Shown piece by piece: positions 24,687 to 32,763 of a DNA stretch of 64,000 nt (positions within the stretch are counted from its first letter, which is position 1; the number at the start of each line of letters is the position of its first letter). Below the pieces are notes generated by a model, which did no database searches, had not been told where the DNA came from, and saw nothing but the letters and a program-made list of their open reading frames with translations. The translations under genes were made by a program, and so were the position numbers. Source of the DNA: Pseudanabaena biceps (lineage in GTDB: Bacteria > Cyanobacteriota > Cyanobacteriia > Pseudanabaenales > Pseudanabaenaceae); NCBI GenBank assembly GCA_013361095.1, contig JAATWA010000001.1:3503001-3567000 (forward strand). The letters run 5' to 3'.

Positions 24687-25211
24687 ATGTCTAAATTTGT
24701 CGCGATCGCTGCGAGCCTATATCTATTTACCATTGCTTATTTCGGATTTGCACCCTTAGCGTCCGCCCAACCACTGACTTACTCACTAAATTCTGCAATC
24801 TCAAAGCCCATGTCAATTTTTTCTTTTTCTGGCACTCGTCCTACAAATCTGGGCGTAACACCCGATGGCAAATTGCTAAGTTGCCCCGACTCCCCAAATT
24901 GTGTTTCTAGCCAAGATCGCGATGCTGAACATCAGATCGCGCCTTTAGCTTTTACTGGCGATCCTGCTCAGGCTTTAGAAAATCTCAAAGCGGTAGTGAC
25001 CAGTATGCCCAGAGCCAAAATTATCAGTGCTGAAGGTAATTATATTTACGCTGAGTTTACTAGCGCTTTTATGGGCTATGTCGATGATGTTGAGTTTTAT
25101 CTCAATGCTGATAAAGGAATCATCGAAGTGCGTTCAGCCTCACGTCTTGGCAAGTCCGATCTTGGTGTTAACCGCGATCGTATTGAGTCTATCCGTAGCA
25201 AATTCGCCTAA
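24687..25211 (+). CDS. DUF1499 family exported protein
   Basis: A 174-aa protein with a signal peptide (hydrophobic at 4-26, cleavage near ASAQ) and a DUF1499 domain. LLSCPDSPNCVSSQ (about 63-76), followed by I.PL.F..D...AL..L..VV...PRA.I......YI.AEF.S...GYVDDVEFYL, is characteristic. The function is unknown. Homologues occur in cyanobacteria and plastids. Confidence 0.82.
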   Translation: MSKFVAIAASLYLFTIAYFGFAPLASAQPLTYSLNSAISKPMSIFSFSGTRPTNLGVTPDGKLLSCPDSPNCVSSQDRDAEHQIAPLAFTGDPAQALENLKAVVTSMPRAKIISAEGNYIYAEFTSAFMGYVDDVEFYLNADKGIIEVRSASRLGKSDLGVNRDRIESIRSKFA

Positions 25212-25214
25212 TAG

Positions 25215-25290
25215 TTTGAGCGCTTTGCGCTCAAACCCAAATCAAGAATTTTTTGAAAGTGCTGCTTTGCAGCACTTTCAAAAAATTCTT
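25215..25290. repeat. Palindrome pair: GAGCGCTTTGCGCTC and AAGAATTTTTTGAAAG family
   Basis: A small hairpin GAGCGCTTTGCGCTC leads into a 22-bp perfect stem (25244-25265 with 25269-25290, loop TTT). The same two-part unit recurs at 30.6, 57.2 and 61.4 kb. A further imperfect hairpin (AGAGGTTGGC..GCCAACCTCT) follows at about 25326-25359. Confidence 0.8.
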
Positions 25291-25455
25291 ATGGTTCGTT
25301 TTAACGCTTTGCGTTGTAAAGCCCAAGAGAGGTTGGCGACGCACCGCGCTGCCAACCTCTCAAAACTATGGGCGGCGCACGCGCCACTTATATCTATTTG
25401 AACTTATGTAAGCAATAACTGATACATATCATTCAATCGATACCATTGAGATTTA

Positions 25456-25497
25456 TGATTGAGTCTGATAAAAAATCGTTATTTGATTACTCAATCA
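25456..25497. promoter_or_regulatory. Inverted repeat upstream of ccmK
   Basis: TGATTGAGT (25456-25464) and ACTCAATCA (25489-25497) form a perfect 9-bp inverted repeat with a 24-bp AT-rich spacer, ending 28 bp before the ccmK start. It could be an operator or part of the promoter. No protein can be named. Confidence 0.4.
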
Positions 25498-25525
25498 GCT
25501 TAATTAACAAGCATAGGAAAATTTT

Positions 25526-25852
25526 ATGGGAATAGCAGTTGGTTTCGTTGAGGTGCTAGGGCATCCTCCCGCGCTATCTGTCGCGGACACAATGGTTAAG
25601 GCTGCTAATGTGACCTTTGTTGGCTACGAAAAAGTTAGCGGCGCACGCTTGACCATCATTGTGCGAGGTCCCGTTGGCGATGTGCAGAAAGCTGTTGCCG
25701 CAGGAGTTGAAGCTGCAAAAAAAATTGAAGTTCTGAGTTCAAAAGACAAAGCTCTTTTCCTTTCAGCAACTGTCATTCCCCGTCCTCATCCCAACCTTGA
25801 AGCAATTACCAAAACGATGCGCTTTAGTGATGCTCTTGAGCAGTTTCGCTAA
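25526..25852 (+). CDS. ccmK: CcmK-type carboxysome shell protein, solitary paralogue
   Basis: A 108-aa single BMC-domain protein that forms hexameric tiles of the carboxysome shell. Typical elements are AVGFVEVLGHPPALSVADTMVKAANVTFVGYEK, VIVRG-like IIVRGPVGDVQKAVAAGVEA and IPRPHPNLE. The pore loop reads KVSGA instead of the KIGSG of the main CcmK1/2. A 5-residue insertion-like segment (SSKDKALFLS) precedes the last strand. The gene is outside a ccm operon and next to aroQ, as minor CcmK paralogues often are. AGGAAA precedes the ATG. Confidence 0.88.
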   Translation: MGIAVGFVEVLGHPPALSVADTMVKAANVTFVGYEKVSGARLTIIVRGPVGDVQKAVAAGVEAAKKIEVLSSKDKALFLSATVIPRPHPNLEAITKTMRFSDALEQFR

Positions 25853-25887
25853 ACTAATTTCTAGAGACATAGAGAAGATTATAAATA

Positions 25888-26331
25888 ATGAAGATTTTGG
25901 TTTTACATGGGCCAAACCTAAATATGCTCGGCTTGCGTGAGCCAGAAGTATATGGGAAAGACACATTAGTGCAAATTAACGATCGCCTAGTTCAAGACGC
26001 AGAGTTGCTAGGCGCGACACTAAGTTTTTTACAGTCCAATCATGAAGGGGTTCTCATCGATGCTATCCATGCCGCCTTTCAAGTACAGCATGGAATTTTG
26101 ATTAATCCTGGTGGACTCACCCATACAAGTGTGGCACTGAGAGATGCGATCGCTTCAGTCAGCATTCCCACGGTAGAAGTACATCTCAGCAATATCCACA
26201 AGCGCGAAGAATTTCGACAACATTCATTTATTGCACCCGTAGCGATCGGGCAGATTAGCGGCTTTGGAGCAGAGAGTTATCGGTTAGGTTTACGAGCCTT
26301 AGTTAGTCATTTACAGCGCCTCGCGATTTAG
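25888..26331 (+). CDS. aroQ: Type II 3-dehydroquinate dehydratase
   Basis: A 147-aa enzyme of the shikimate pathway converting 3-dehydroquinate to 3-dehydroshikimate. [46 protein letters not shown] and [15 protein letters not shown] are the family signatures and include the active-site Tyr, Asn and His. The usual dodecamer is expected. It lies 35 bp after ccmK and 7 bp before the amidohydrolase, so all three may be co-transcribed. Confidence 0.95.
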   Translation: MKILVLHGPNLNMLGLREPEVYGKDTLVQINDRLVQDAELLGATLSFLQSNHEGVLIDAIHAAFQVQHGILINPGGLTHTSVALRDAIASVSIPTVEVHLSNIHKREEFRQHSFIAPVAIGQISGFGAESYRLGLRALVSHLQRLAI

Positions 26332-26338
26332 GAAAATC

Positions 26339-27694
26339 ATGTCAGAACCATCGCATTATTGGATTGTCAACGCTCGAATTCCCAATTGCTTTATCGACAG
26401 TTCTCTTCGCGAGCTCTATCCAGAAGCGAATCTCACACCCACCTTACAACGCGATCGCTTATTTCCTTGTCATCTAGAAATAAACAACGGTTGCGTAGTT
26501 CAGATCTTAGCCAATTCTCCAGACTCGCTAACTTCCCAAATACCAACAGAAAGTGTGGCACTGATTGATGCAAAACAAGGAATGTTGATTCCTTGTTTTG
26601 CAGATATTCATACACATCTTGATAAGGGGCATACTTGGGAACGTAATCCTAACTTAGATGGCACATATCAAGGCGCACTTAATGGAGTTTATCTCGACTG
26701 TACTGAGCAAGGGAATTGGCGCTATGAAGATCTCTATCGACGTATAGAATTTGGTCTGAAGTGTAGCTATGCTCATGGAACTAAGGCAATTCGTACTCAT
26801 TTAGATTGTCCACCCCATCAGTATGCTACTACTCTTCAAGTATTTAGTGAACTACGCGAAAAATGGAAAGATAAGATCACCTTACAAGCTGTTTCTCTAG
26901 TTCCGCTTTCCTTTTTTGTAACTTCTGACGGTGAAACCTTTGCGGATACGATCGCTGATTTTGGAGGGATAATTGGCGGTATTGCGCGGATGCTTCCAGA
27001 ACTTGATCAATATTTAGCATCTATTTTTCGATTGGCAACTGAACGGAATCTGGACGTGGATTTCCATACTGATGAGAATGACAATCCTGATTCACGGACT
27101 TTGCAACGGGTGGCTGTAGCGGCGATTGAGCATGATTTTGCAGCACAGATTGTCTGCGGTCATTGTTGTAGCTTGGCAGTACAGGATCAAGAAACTGCGG
27201 CTGCCACAATCGCTCTAGTTAAACAAGCCGAGATTGGTATCGTGACTTTACCGATGTGCAATCTCTATTTACAGGATCGAGTTGCCGAAAGAACTCCCCG
27301 TTGGCGAGGTGTAACTTTGGCAAAAGAATTGGATGCCGTAGGGATCAGCGTAGCAATTTCCAGTGATAACTGTCGCGATCCTTTCTATGGATTTGGTGAT
27401 CATGATATGTTGCAAGTTTTTAGTATGGGAACAAAAATTTTGCACCTAGATACTCCCTACGACAATTGGATCGAGTCAGTAACTTCTCGTCCTGCCAATT
27501 TGATGGGTTTAGCCGATGTTGGTCAAATAGCGATCGGGCAAGCTGCGGATTTAGTTCTATTTAAAGCGCGTAGTTACAGTGAGTTATTGTCTCGTCCTCA
27601 AAGCGATCGCACTGTATTTAGAAATGGCATTGCGATCGACACCACTTTACCTGATTACTCTGAGCTTGATGATTTGATATTTCTAAAAACTTAA
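26339..27694 (+). CDS. Cytosine deaminase-like amidohydrolase
   Basis: A 451-aa metal-dependent hydrolase of the CodA group. Metal and catalytic motifs are DIHTHLDKGH (about 99), DVDFHTDENDNPDS (about 240), IVCGHCCS (about 272) and SDNCRDPFYGFGDHDML (about 338), ending with a PANLMGL...GQ.ADLVLF domain closure. The most likely reaction is deamination of cytosine to uracil or of a related ring compound; the actual substrate is not shown. It starts 7 bp after aroQ. Confidence 0.8.
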   Translation: MSEPSHYWIVNARIPNCFIDSSLRELYPEANLTPTLQRDRLFPCHLEINNGCVVQILANSPDSLTSQIPTESVALIDAKQGMLIPCFADIHTHLDKGHTWERNPNLDGTYQGALNGVYLDCTEQGNWRYEDLYRRIEFGLKCSYAHGTKAIRTHLDCPPHQYATTLQVFSELREKWKDKITLQAVSLVPLSFFVTSDGETFADTIADFGGIIGGIARMLPELDQYLASIFRLATERNLDVDFHTDENDNPDSRTLQRVAVAAIEHDFAAQIVCGHCCSLAVQDQETAAATIALVKQAEIGIVTLPMCNLYLQDRVAERTPRWRGVTLAKELDAVGISVAISSDNCRDPFYGFGDHDMLQVFSMGTKILHLDTPYDNWIESVTSRPANLMGLADVGQIAIGQAADLVLFKARSYSELLSRPQSDRTVFRNGIAIDTTLPDYSELDDLIFLKT

Positions 27695-27761
27695 AGTGAA
27701 GCAGTGCTTCACTTTAAAAACAAGAATGGAGTTGCGGCGCAACTCCATTCTTGTTTTTAAA
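27691..27761. terminator. Two adjacent hairpins between convergent genes
   Basis: A 13-bp stem (TTAAAGTGAAGCA, 27691-27717) runs directly into a 23-bp perfect stem (27713-27735 with 27739-27761, core GGAGTTGC, loop GGC). They share the TTTAAAAA segment and so are mutually exclusive folds. They separate the amidohydrolase and the C39-like peptidase. Confidence 0.8.
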
Positions 27762-28599
27762 GTCCTGAAGGCAAGCCTGTGGGTTTGCCCTTGATGCTAG
27801 TGACAATTCTGCCCCAGCCAGACTCTCCGCCGCCATCCCAAAAGATTTCCTGCATCACATCGTAGGTATAGCTATCATAAGCACCACCCACACCCACATC
27901 ATAGCTATCACTCGCGCCATGTCTAGTGCCATAGGGATCATGAACTAGCCAAACTTTATTAACTGGATCATGTCCCACAACTAAACAGATATGACCACTG
28001 CCTTTATAGGCAAAACCAACTACAACAGGAATATTTGCCCTTAGCGATAGCAATATATCCTTCGCAGAAAGGGAATAGCTAAAGTAAGAATTAATTCCCA
28101 ATTCTTTTAAAGCCCAAGTTTGCGCGTCATGATCTGTGGTGTCGCCAAACTTGCCTACTAGACGCATATACACTGACTCTGGCTCTGGAAATCCCTGCGA
28201 CTTCGCCATAGTTGTCAATGCACCATTAAGCACAAAATCTGCCAGCATGGAGTTGCTGGTGGTATTGCACTGTCGCCATCCAGCCCCAAAAATACGCTCA
28301 TCATTATCCAATTGCGAGCTGTATTTGACAGGTAACTTGATTAAACGATTGAGATCTTCGCCTTCGATTTTGATATGGGGATCGTAAGCATAGACCTTTT
28401 GTAGTTTTGTTTTACCATCCATCGCCAGAAATGGAGAAGCAAGGGTCAGTAAGAGGTGCTGATTGCGATCGGGGCTATATTCGGTAATGAAAAACTCTTT
28501 ACCTTTAGTAATAAAAATCTTTTCAGAATCAGCCAAATCCGTTGAACCAATTAATTTCTTCTTCAGAAAAGTATCCGCTTTGGCGATCGCTTTTGGCAT
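27757..28599 (-). CDS. C39-like papain-fold peptidase
   Basis: A 280-aa protein with a C39_2-type cysteine peptidase domain: Cys111 in GWRQCNTTSNSM, His203 in GSGHICLVVGHDP and Asp221 in WLVHDPYG form the expected Cys-His-Asp triad. The first 100 residues (including an YAYDPHIKIEG segment) precede the domain. No signal peptide is obvious. Substrate and role are unknown; such enzymes can process peptides or be cell-wall associated. The 3' end overlaps the hairpin at 27713-27761. Confidence 0.78.
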   Translation of the reverse strand: MPKAIAKADTFLKKKLIGSTDLADSEKIFITKGKEFFITEYSPDRNQHLLLTLASPFLAMDGKTKLQKVYAYDPHIKIEGEDLNRLIKLPVKYSSQLDNDERIFGAGWRQCNTTSNSMLADFVLNGALTTMAKSQGFPEPESVYMRLVGKFGDTTDHDAQTWALKELGINSYFSYSLSAKDILLSLRANIPVVVGFAYKGSGHICLVVGHDPVNKVWLVHDPYGTRHGASDSYDVGVGGAYDSYTYDVMQEIFWDGGGESGWGRIVTSIKGKPTGLPSGL

Positions 28600-28684
28600 A
28601 TGACAACCTTGGAGTGAGTGAAATAACTGCCTAAATCATCGCATATTTGATAGATTTTACTTGCTCAAAAAGGAGGTCAAGCGA

Positions 28685-28733
28685 ACCCAAAAAGTGTAAG
28701 GCGGCGCGGAGCGCCGCCTTACACTTTTTGGGT
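28685..28733. terminator. 23-bp perfect stem hairpin with GGCGGCGC core
   Basis: ACCCAAAAAGTGTAAGGCGG.. pairs perfectly with the mirrored arm around GGA. It lies between the diguanylate cyclase stop and the peptidase start and would end the cyclase transcript. Confidence 0.8.
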
Positions 28734-28743
28734 GACAACACCC

Positions 28744-30288
28744 CTATATATCTTGAGTAAAACTGACGAAGCAATTTCGACCCCGATGTTTAGCAGCATA
28801 GAGAGCCATGTCAGCTTGCTTGATTAGATTAGATGGGCTTTGATTGAGATCTGGCAATAAACTGCTAACTCCTAAGCTAATTGTGACGTAATCGCTAATT
28901 TGTGAATCTTTATGAATGATTTCTAAATCTTTAATCGCTAAGCGAATCCTTTCTGTAATTGCGATCGCTCCTTGGCTATCTGTATTCGGAAGGATGACAG
29001 CAAATTCTTCACCACCATATCGAGCCACTAAATCCGCAGGACGCGATAGCGACAGCTTAACCGTTTGGGCAATAGTTATCAAACAATTATCCCCTCTTTG
29101 ATGGCCATAGTGGTCATTGTAAAATTTGAAATAGTCAATATCAAACAAAATTAACGATAATGGCTGCGACTCTCGGCTGAGTCTTTGCCATTCTACGGCG
29201 AGGCGATGATCAAAGCAGCGACGATTGGCAACTTGAGTCAATCCATCAATATGTACTAATTTTTCTAATTCTAAATTTGCCTGTTTGAGTAAATCTTTAC
29301 TATGTTGTAATTGGGTAGTTCTTTCAATTACTTGCAATTCTAGGTTTTCCATCGCTTGTTTGAGCGATAACTGAGCGGCATTCTTTTCATCAATTACTGC
29401 TGAAAGAATTAGCGATGTTAAGCCAAGCACTCCCATAAAAGATTGCAATACTAATAGCGAAGCATTGGGATCGTTTGGAATATAGAGACCGTAGCTTTTT
29501 GCAGTTAATAAAATCGCCGCTAGACAGACAATACTGACAAGGGCGCTCGCAAAAAAGCTTCCGTAACGAAATACTGTCCAAATTAAAATTGGTAAAAACA
29601 AATAGCTCAGTGGATATCCACTCATAAAGGCAACCCAACCAGAACCTAGAGCTAAATTCAGTACTAAGACTATCTCCCAAAATTTGAAATTGATTTTAGG
29701 GAAAGAAAAATTTTGCCAAAGAAGGATGGTTGGCGTAAAAATTAAATGTGGTAAGGCACTAGCTAACCACCAAGTTGTCCAGCTAATGCCATATTTATCC
29801 CAAGGAATTAGCCCCGCCAAGCAAAGACTGGTAATCCCCAGTAAGGCAGATATAGTTGGCGAAAGAACTGCCGCGACAATATATAAAGAGACACTACGAA
29901 CATTGCTAAAGATGTTTTTATGGGTGCAGAATTTTTTGATAAAACGGCTGGCAATAATTGGTTGTAGGGTGTTGCCACAAGCACAAAATATTAAAACTAA
30001 AAGTAGATGAAAAATGGATATAGAAGGTGCTAATTTCAGCAGCGCAGGCGTGAGGGCTAGGGTTGATCCGCCAATAATCCCTAAAACTACGCGATCGCCT
30101 AGTAAGTAGACTAAAGCGAGGGTCATGCCAGATGGGAACCACACGGAAGCAACTGTAGCGGGTAAGGTAGCAAATTCGTGACTAAGTTTTACCCCCAAAG
30201 CATAGGCGATCGCCACCAATAAGTTCAGAGCTATATATTTGACTATTTTTCTCTGTAGTAACCAATTCACTCCCACCTTGGCTTGCAT
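28744..30288 (-). CDS. MASE1-GGDEF diguanylate cyclase
   Basis: A 514-aa membrane signalling protein. Residues about 18-300 form a MASE1 sensor of eight or more helices (SVWFPSGMTLALVYLLG is typical). A coiled linker (305-345) connects to a GGDEF domain with active-site GGEEF (425-429) and a product-inhibition I-site RPAD (416-419) exactly five residues upstream. It should make cyclic di-GMP from two GTP. The signal sensed by MASE1 is unknown. A ComFB-type candidate c-di-GMP receptor lies at 57.3 kb. Confidence 0.9.
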   Translation of the reverse strand: MQAKVGVNWLLQRKIVKYIALNLLVAIAYALGVKLSHEFATLPATVASVWFPSGMTLALVYLLGDRVVLGIIGGSTLALTPALLKLAPSISIFHLLLVLIFCACGNTLQPIIASRFIKKFCTHKNIFSNVRSVSLYIVAAVLSPTISALLGITSLCLAGLIPWDKYGISWTTWWLASALPHLIFTPTILLWQNFSFPKINFKFWEIVLVLNLALGSGWVAFMSGYPLSYLFLPILIWTVFRYGSFFASALVSIVCLAAILLTAKSYGLYIPNDPNASLLVLQSFMGVLGLTSLILSAVIDEKNAAQLSLKQAMENLELQVIERTTQLQHSKDLLKQANLELEKLVHIDGLTQVANRRCFDHRLAVEWQRLSRESQPLSLILFDIDYFKFYNDHYGHQRGDNCLITIAQTVKLSLSRPADLVARYGGEEFAVILPNTDSQGAIAITERIRLAIKDLEIIHKDSQISDYVTISLGVSSLLPDLNQSPSNLIKQADMALYAAKHRGRNCFVSFTQDI

Positions 30289-30499
30289 GAAATAACCTTG
30301 TATAGCTAAATAAATACTGAAATTGCCCTAACTATCAAGCAAAACAATATTTAGTATATTTGTCTGAGTACCTAGTCACAATTAAATATAAAATCCTAAA
30401 TCCTATGGCTTACGCTGCGCGTGCGCCACAGGGTTTAGCCCTGTTTTTTATAATTATCCCCAAGTACTTGATTATAGCTACGGTCATTTGTTTTAAATC

Positions 30500-30554
30500 A
30501 AAACCCACGAATTGACTGGCGGCGCGAAGCGCCGCCAGTCAATTCGTGGGTTTT
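30500..30554. repeat. 26-bp perfect palindrome with GGCGGCGC core
   Basis: AAAACCCACGAATTGACTGG then CGGCGC, loop GAA, and a perfectly complementary arm. The inner GACTGGCGGCGC is identical to that of the palindrome at 49344-49400, although the outer arms differ (CACGAAT versus CCAAGGA). Confidence 0.85.
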
Positions 30555-30555
30555 A

Positions 30556-30672
30556 TGTACTACAGCAATTTCCGATCAAACGAACCACAAGAATTTTTTG
30601 AAAGTGTCGCAAAGCAACACTTTCAAAAAATTCTTGGTTCAGTTTTGAGCGCAAAGCGCTGTAGTACATTTG
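30556..30672. repeat. Nested palindrome: outer stem around an inner hairpin
   Basis: ATGTACTACAGC (about 30556-30567) pairs with GCTGTAGTACAT (about 30659-30670). Inside is GAACCA.AAGAATTTTTTGAAAGTG(T)CGC with its complement (30582-30640) and a small GAGCGCAAAGCGCT hairpin. The inner hairpin belongs to the AAGAATTTTTTGAAAG family. Confidence 0.75.
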
Positions 30673-30712
30673 GCGATCGCTATATTATTAAGTTATGTCT
30701 TGATTAATCAAA

Positions 30713-32215
30713 ATGAGTAAAGTAAAGCAAAAAATTATTGTTGTTGGCGCGGGGATTGGGGGACTGACAGCGGCAGCTTTATTAGCGAAACGCCGCTATG
30801 ACGTAATTGTTTATGATCTAGCGATCGCGGCAGGGGGCTGTGCATCAACTTTTAAGAGACGCGGATTTACCTTTGATGTCGGTGCAACACAGGTAGCTGG
30901 ACTGGAAGAAGGAGGCATTCACGATCGCATTTTTAAAGAATTAGAGATAGATATACCCGAAGCAACTTACTGCGATCCCGCCTGTGCCGTATTTCTGCCC
31001 AATGAAAAAGAACCCATTAACATTTGGCGCGATCGCACTCAATGGAAATTAGAACGGCAAAGACAATTTCCTAATAGCGAACCCTTTTGGCAATTTCTAG
31101 AAGATTTATTTTGGCGAAGTTGGCGCTTTCAAAGCCGCGATCCGATTTTACCACCGCGCAATTTTTGGGATGCTTGGCAATTACTAAAAGCCTTACGCAT
31201 TGATACTTTAGCAACTTTCCCCTACGCCTTCTCCACCGTGGGCGATGCCTTGCGTGGATTTGGACTATCAGGCGATCAACGCTTACACACCTTTCTGGAC
31301 TTGCAACTCAAACTCTATTCTCAAGTCAATGCGGAAGAGACTGCCCTGTTGTATGCAGCTACGGCTTTAGCCGTCTCCCAAGCGCCCTTGGGTCTGTTTC
31401 ATCTCCAAGGCAGTATGCAGGTGTTAAGCGATCGCTTGATGGTGAGTATTGAACGCGATCGCGGCAAAGTATTAATGCAACACCAAGTCACCGTAATTCA
31501 AAAACAAGCAGGCAAAGTTAGAGTCAAAGTGGAAAACTTGCGATCGCAAGAAACTTGGTGGGATGAAGCCGATCAAGTCGTGGCAAATGTAACCGTCAAT
31601 AACTTTGTGCAACTCTTGGGTGAGCAAATTCCCAAAAGTTACGCGAAACGGGTAATGAATTTGCAACCTGCATCAGTGGCTTTTGTGGTCTATTTGGGAG
31701 TAGATCGGGCTGCAATTCCTGATCATTGTCCACCCCATTTACAATTTCTTGAATCCTATCCTAAATTAGAACTTAATCATCCTAAACCCCATTCTCTATT
31801 TGTTTCTGTTAGTAAAGAAGGCGATGGACGCGCTCCTGAAGGAAAAGCAACTATTATCGCGTCTGAATTTACCGAAGCGGCGGTTTGGTACGGTGATGAA
31901 GATTATCAAGTTCTCAAACAAAGATTTACTCAACGCGCGATCGCGCAGTTAAGCGGATATTTCCACCTCAACGATCAAACTCTAATCCATGTTGATGCTG
32001 CTACACCGCAAACTTTTGTGCGATATACAGGACGCGATCGCGGCATTGTTGGCGGCGTAGGTATGCGGGTTTCTACTTTTGGCCCGTGGGGATTTGCTAA
32101 TCGCACCCCGATTAAAAATATTTGGCTAGTTGGTGATTCTACACATCCGGGGGAAGGAACCGCAGGGGTGAGCTACTCAGCACTAACTGTCGTTAGACAA
32201 ATTGAAAATCAATAG
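30713..32215 (+). CDS. crtD: CrtD-like carotenoid C-3',4' desaturase
   Basis: A 500-aa FAD-dependent enzyme of the phytoene desaturase superfamily. The nucleotide-binding motif GAGIGGLTAAALLAKRRYDV is at about 12-31, followed by GGCASTFKRRGFTFDVGATQVAG, which is typical of the cyanobacterial C-3',4' desaturase used for myxol glycosides, and a C-terminal IWLVGDSTHPGEGTAGVSYSAL. It resembles Synechocystis Slr1293 by memory. The reaction introduces the 3',4' double bond into myxoxanthophyll precursors. CrtH is encoded at 40.0 kb in the same direction but not in one operon. Confidence 0.78.
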   Translation: MSKVKQKIIVVGAGIGGLTAAALLAKRRYDVIVYDLAIAAGGCASTFKRRGFTFDVGATQVAGLEEGGIHDRIFKELEIDIPEATYCDPACAVFLPNEKEPINIWRDRTQWKLERQRQFPNSEPFWQFLEDLFWRSWRFQSRDPILPPRNFWDAWQLLKALRIDTLATFPYAFSTVGDALRGFGLSGDQRLHTFLDLQLKLYSQVNAEETALLYAATALAVSQAPLGLFHLQGSMQVLSDRLMVSIERDRGKVLMQHQVTVIQKQAGKVRVKVENLRSQETWWDEADQVVANVTVNNFVQLLGEQIPKSYAKRVMNLQPASVAFVVYLGVDRAAIPDHCPPHLQFLESYPKLELNHPKPHSLFVSVSKEGDGRAPEGKATIIASEFTEAAVWYGDEDYQVLKQRFTQRAIAQLSGYFHLNDQTLIHVDAATPQTFVRYTGRDRGIVGGVGMRVSTFGPWGFANRTPIKNIWLVGDSTHPGEGTAGVSYSALTVVRQIENQ

Positions 32216-32217
32216 CA

Positions 32218-32359
32218 CGATGCGCTGACTTAAAGCACAGAGAAATTTGTGAAAGCGCCGCGAAGCGGCGCTTTCACAAATTTCTCTGTACTACTTAAAG
32301 CCTCAATAGGCTGTATTATTTCCCCGCCGAAGGCGGGGAAATAATACGTCAGCGCATCG
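32218..32359. repeat. Composite cloverleaf-like palindrome (outer stem enclosing two hairpins)
   Basis: Outer CGATGCGCTGAC (32218-32229) pairs with GTCAGCGCATCG (32348-32359). Inside are a 24-bp perfect hairpin (32238-32288, core GCGCCGC/GCGGCGC, loop GAA) and a 16-bp hairpin (32313-32347, CCCCGCC/GGCGGGG, loop GAA). It lies between convergent crtD-like and VOC genes. Confidence 0.85.
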
Positions 32360-32373
32360 CTTGCTTGAAAAGC

Positions 32374-32763
32374 TTAATGATCGGCTTCTACTATTTCGAT
32401 GATGTTGTCATCGGGATCATTCAAAAATAGAATCTTTTGACCCCAAGGCATTATTTGCGGTGGCGCAATAATAGTAGTCGGTATATCGACTAGCACTTCG
32501 CATATTTGTTGATAGACCAAATCAAGATCAGCAACGCTCATAGATAACAAAAAAGGATTACCACTAATATGCTGATTACCGCGATCGCCAAATAGCTTTG
32601 GTAGCCAATCACGATCATAGATACCAATTTTTAGCTTGCCACTGTAACCCTCTGCACTATCTGGTTTGGGAGGCTTCTCAAATCTAAAGCCCAGCACATC
32701 TCGATAAAAAATTAGTGATCGCGCCACATCAGCCACAAATAGAGCAATGTAATCTATTTCCAT
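32374..32763 (-). CDS. VOC (glyoxalase/bleomycin resistance) family protein
   Basis: A 129-aa protein with two beta-alpha-beta-beta-beta units. MEIDYIALFVADVARSLIFYRDVLGFRFE opens the first and ends ...FLNDPDDNIIEIVEADH, with the metal-site-like Glu near the C-terminus. The family includes glyoxalase I, dioxygenases and resistance proteins; the substrate cannot be told. Its start overlaps the end of the upstream transporter gene by 10 bp, so the two are co-transcribed. Confidence 0.8.
   Translation of the reverse strand: MEIDYIALFVADVARSLIFYRDVLGFRFEKPPKPDSAEGYSGKLKIGIYDRDWLPKLFGDRGNQHISGNPFLLSMSVADLDLVYQQICEVLVDIPTTIIAPPQIMPWGQKILFLNDPDDNIIEIVEADH

Larger units (their letters stand above)
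30289..30712. other. Intergenic region made largely of palindromes
   Basis: This 420-bp gap holds an imperfect GC hairpin at about 30402-30450, a 26-bp perfect palindrome at 30500-30554 and a nested element at 30556-30672. No reading frame here looks real. Confidence 0.6.
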
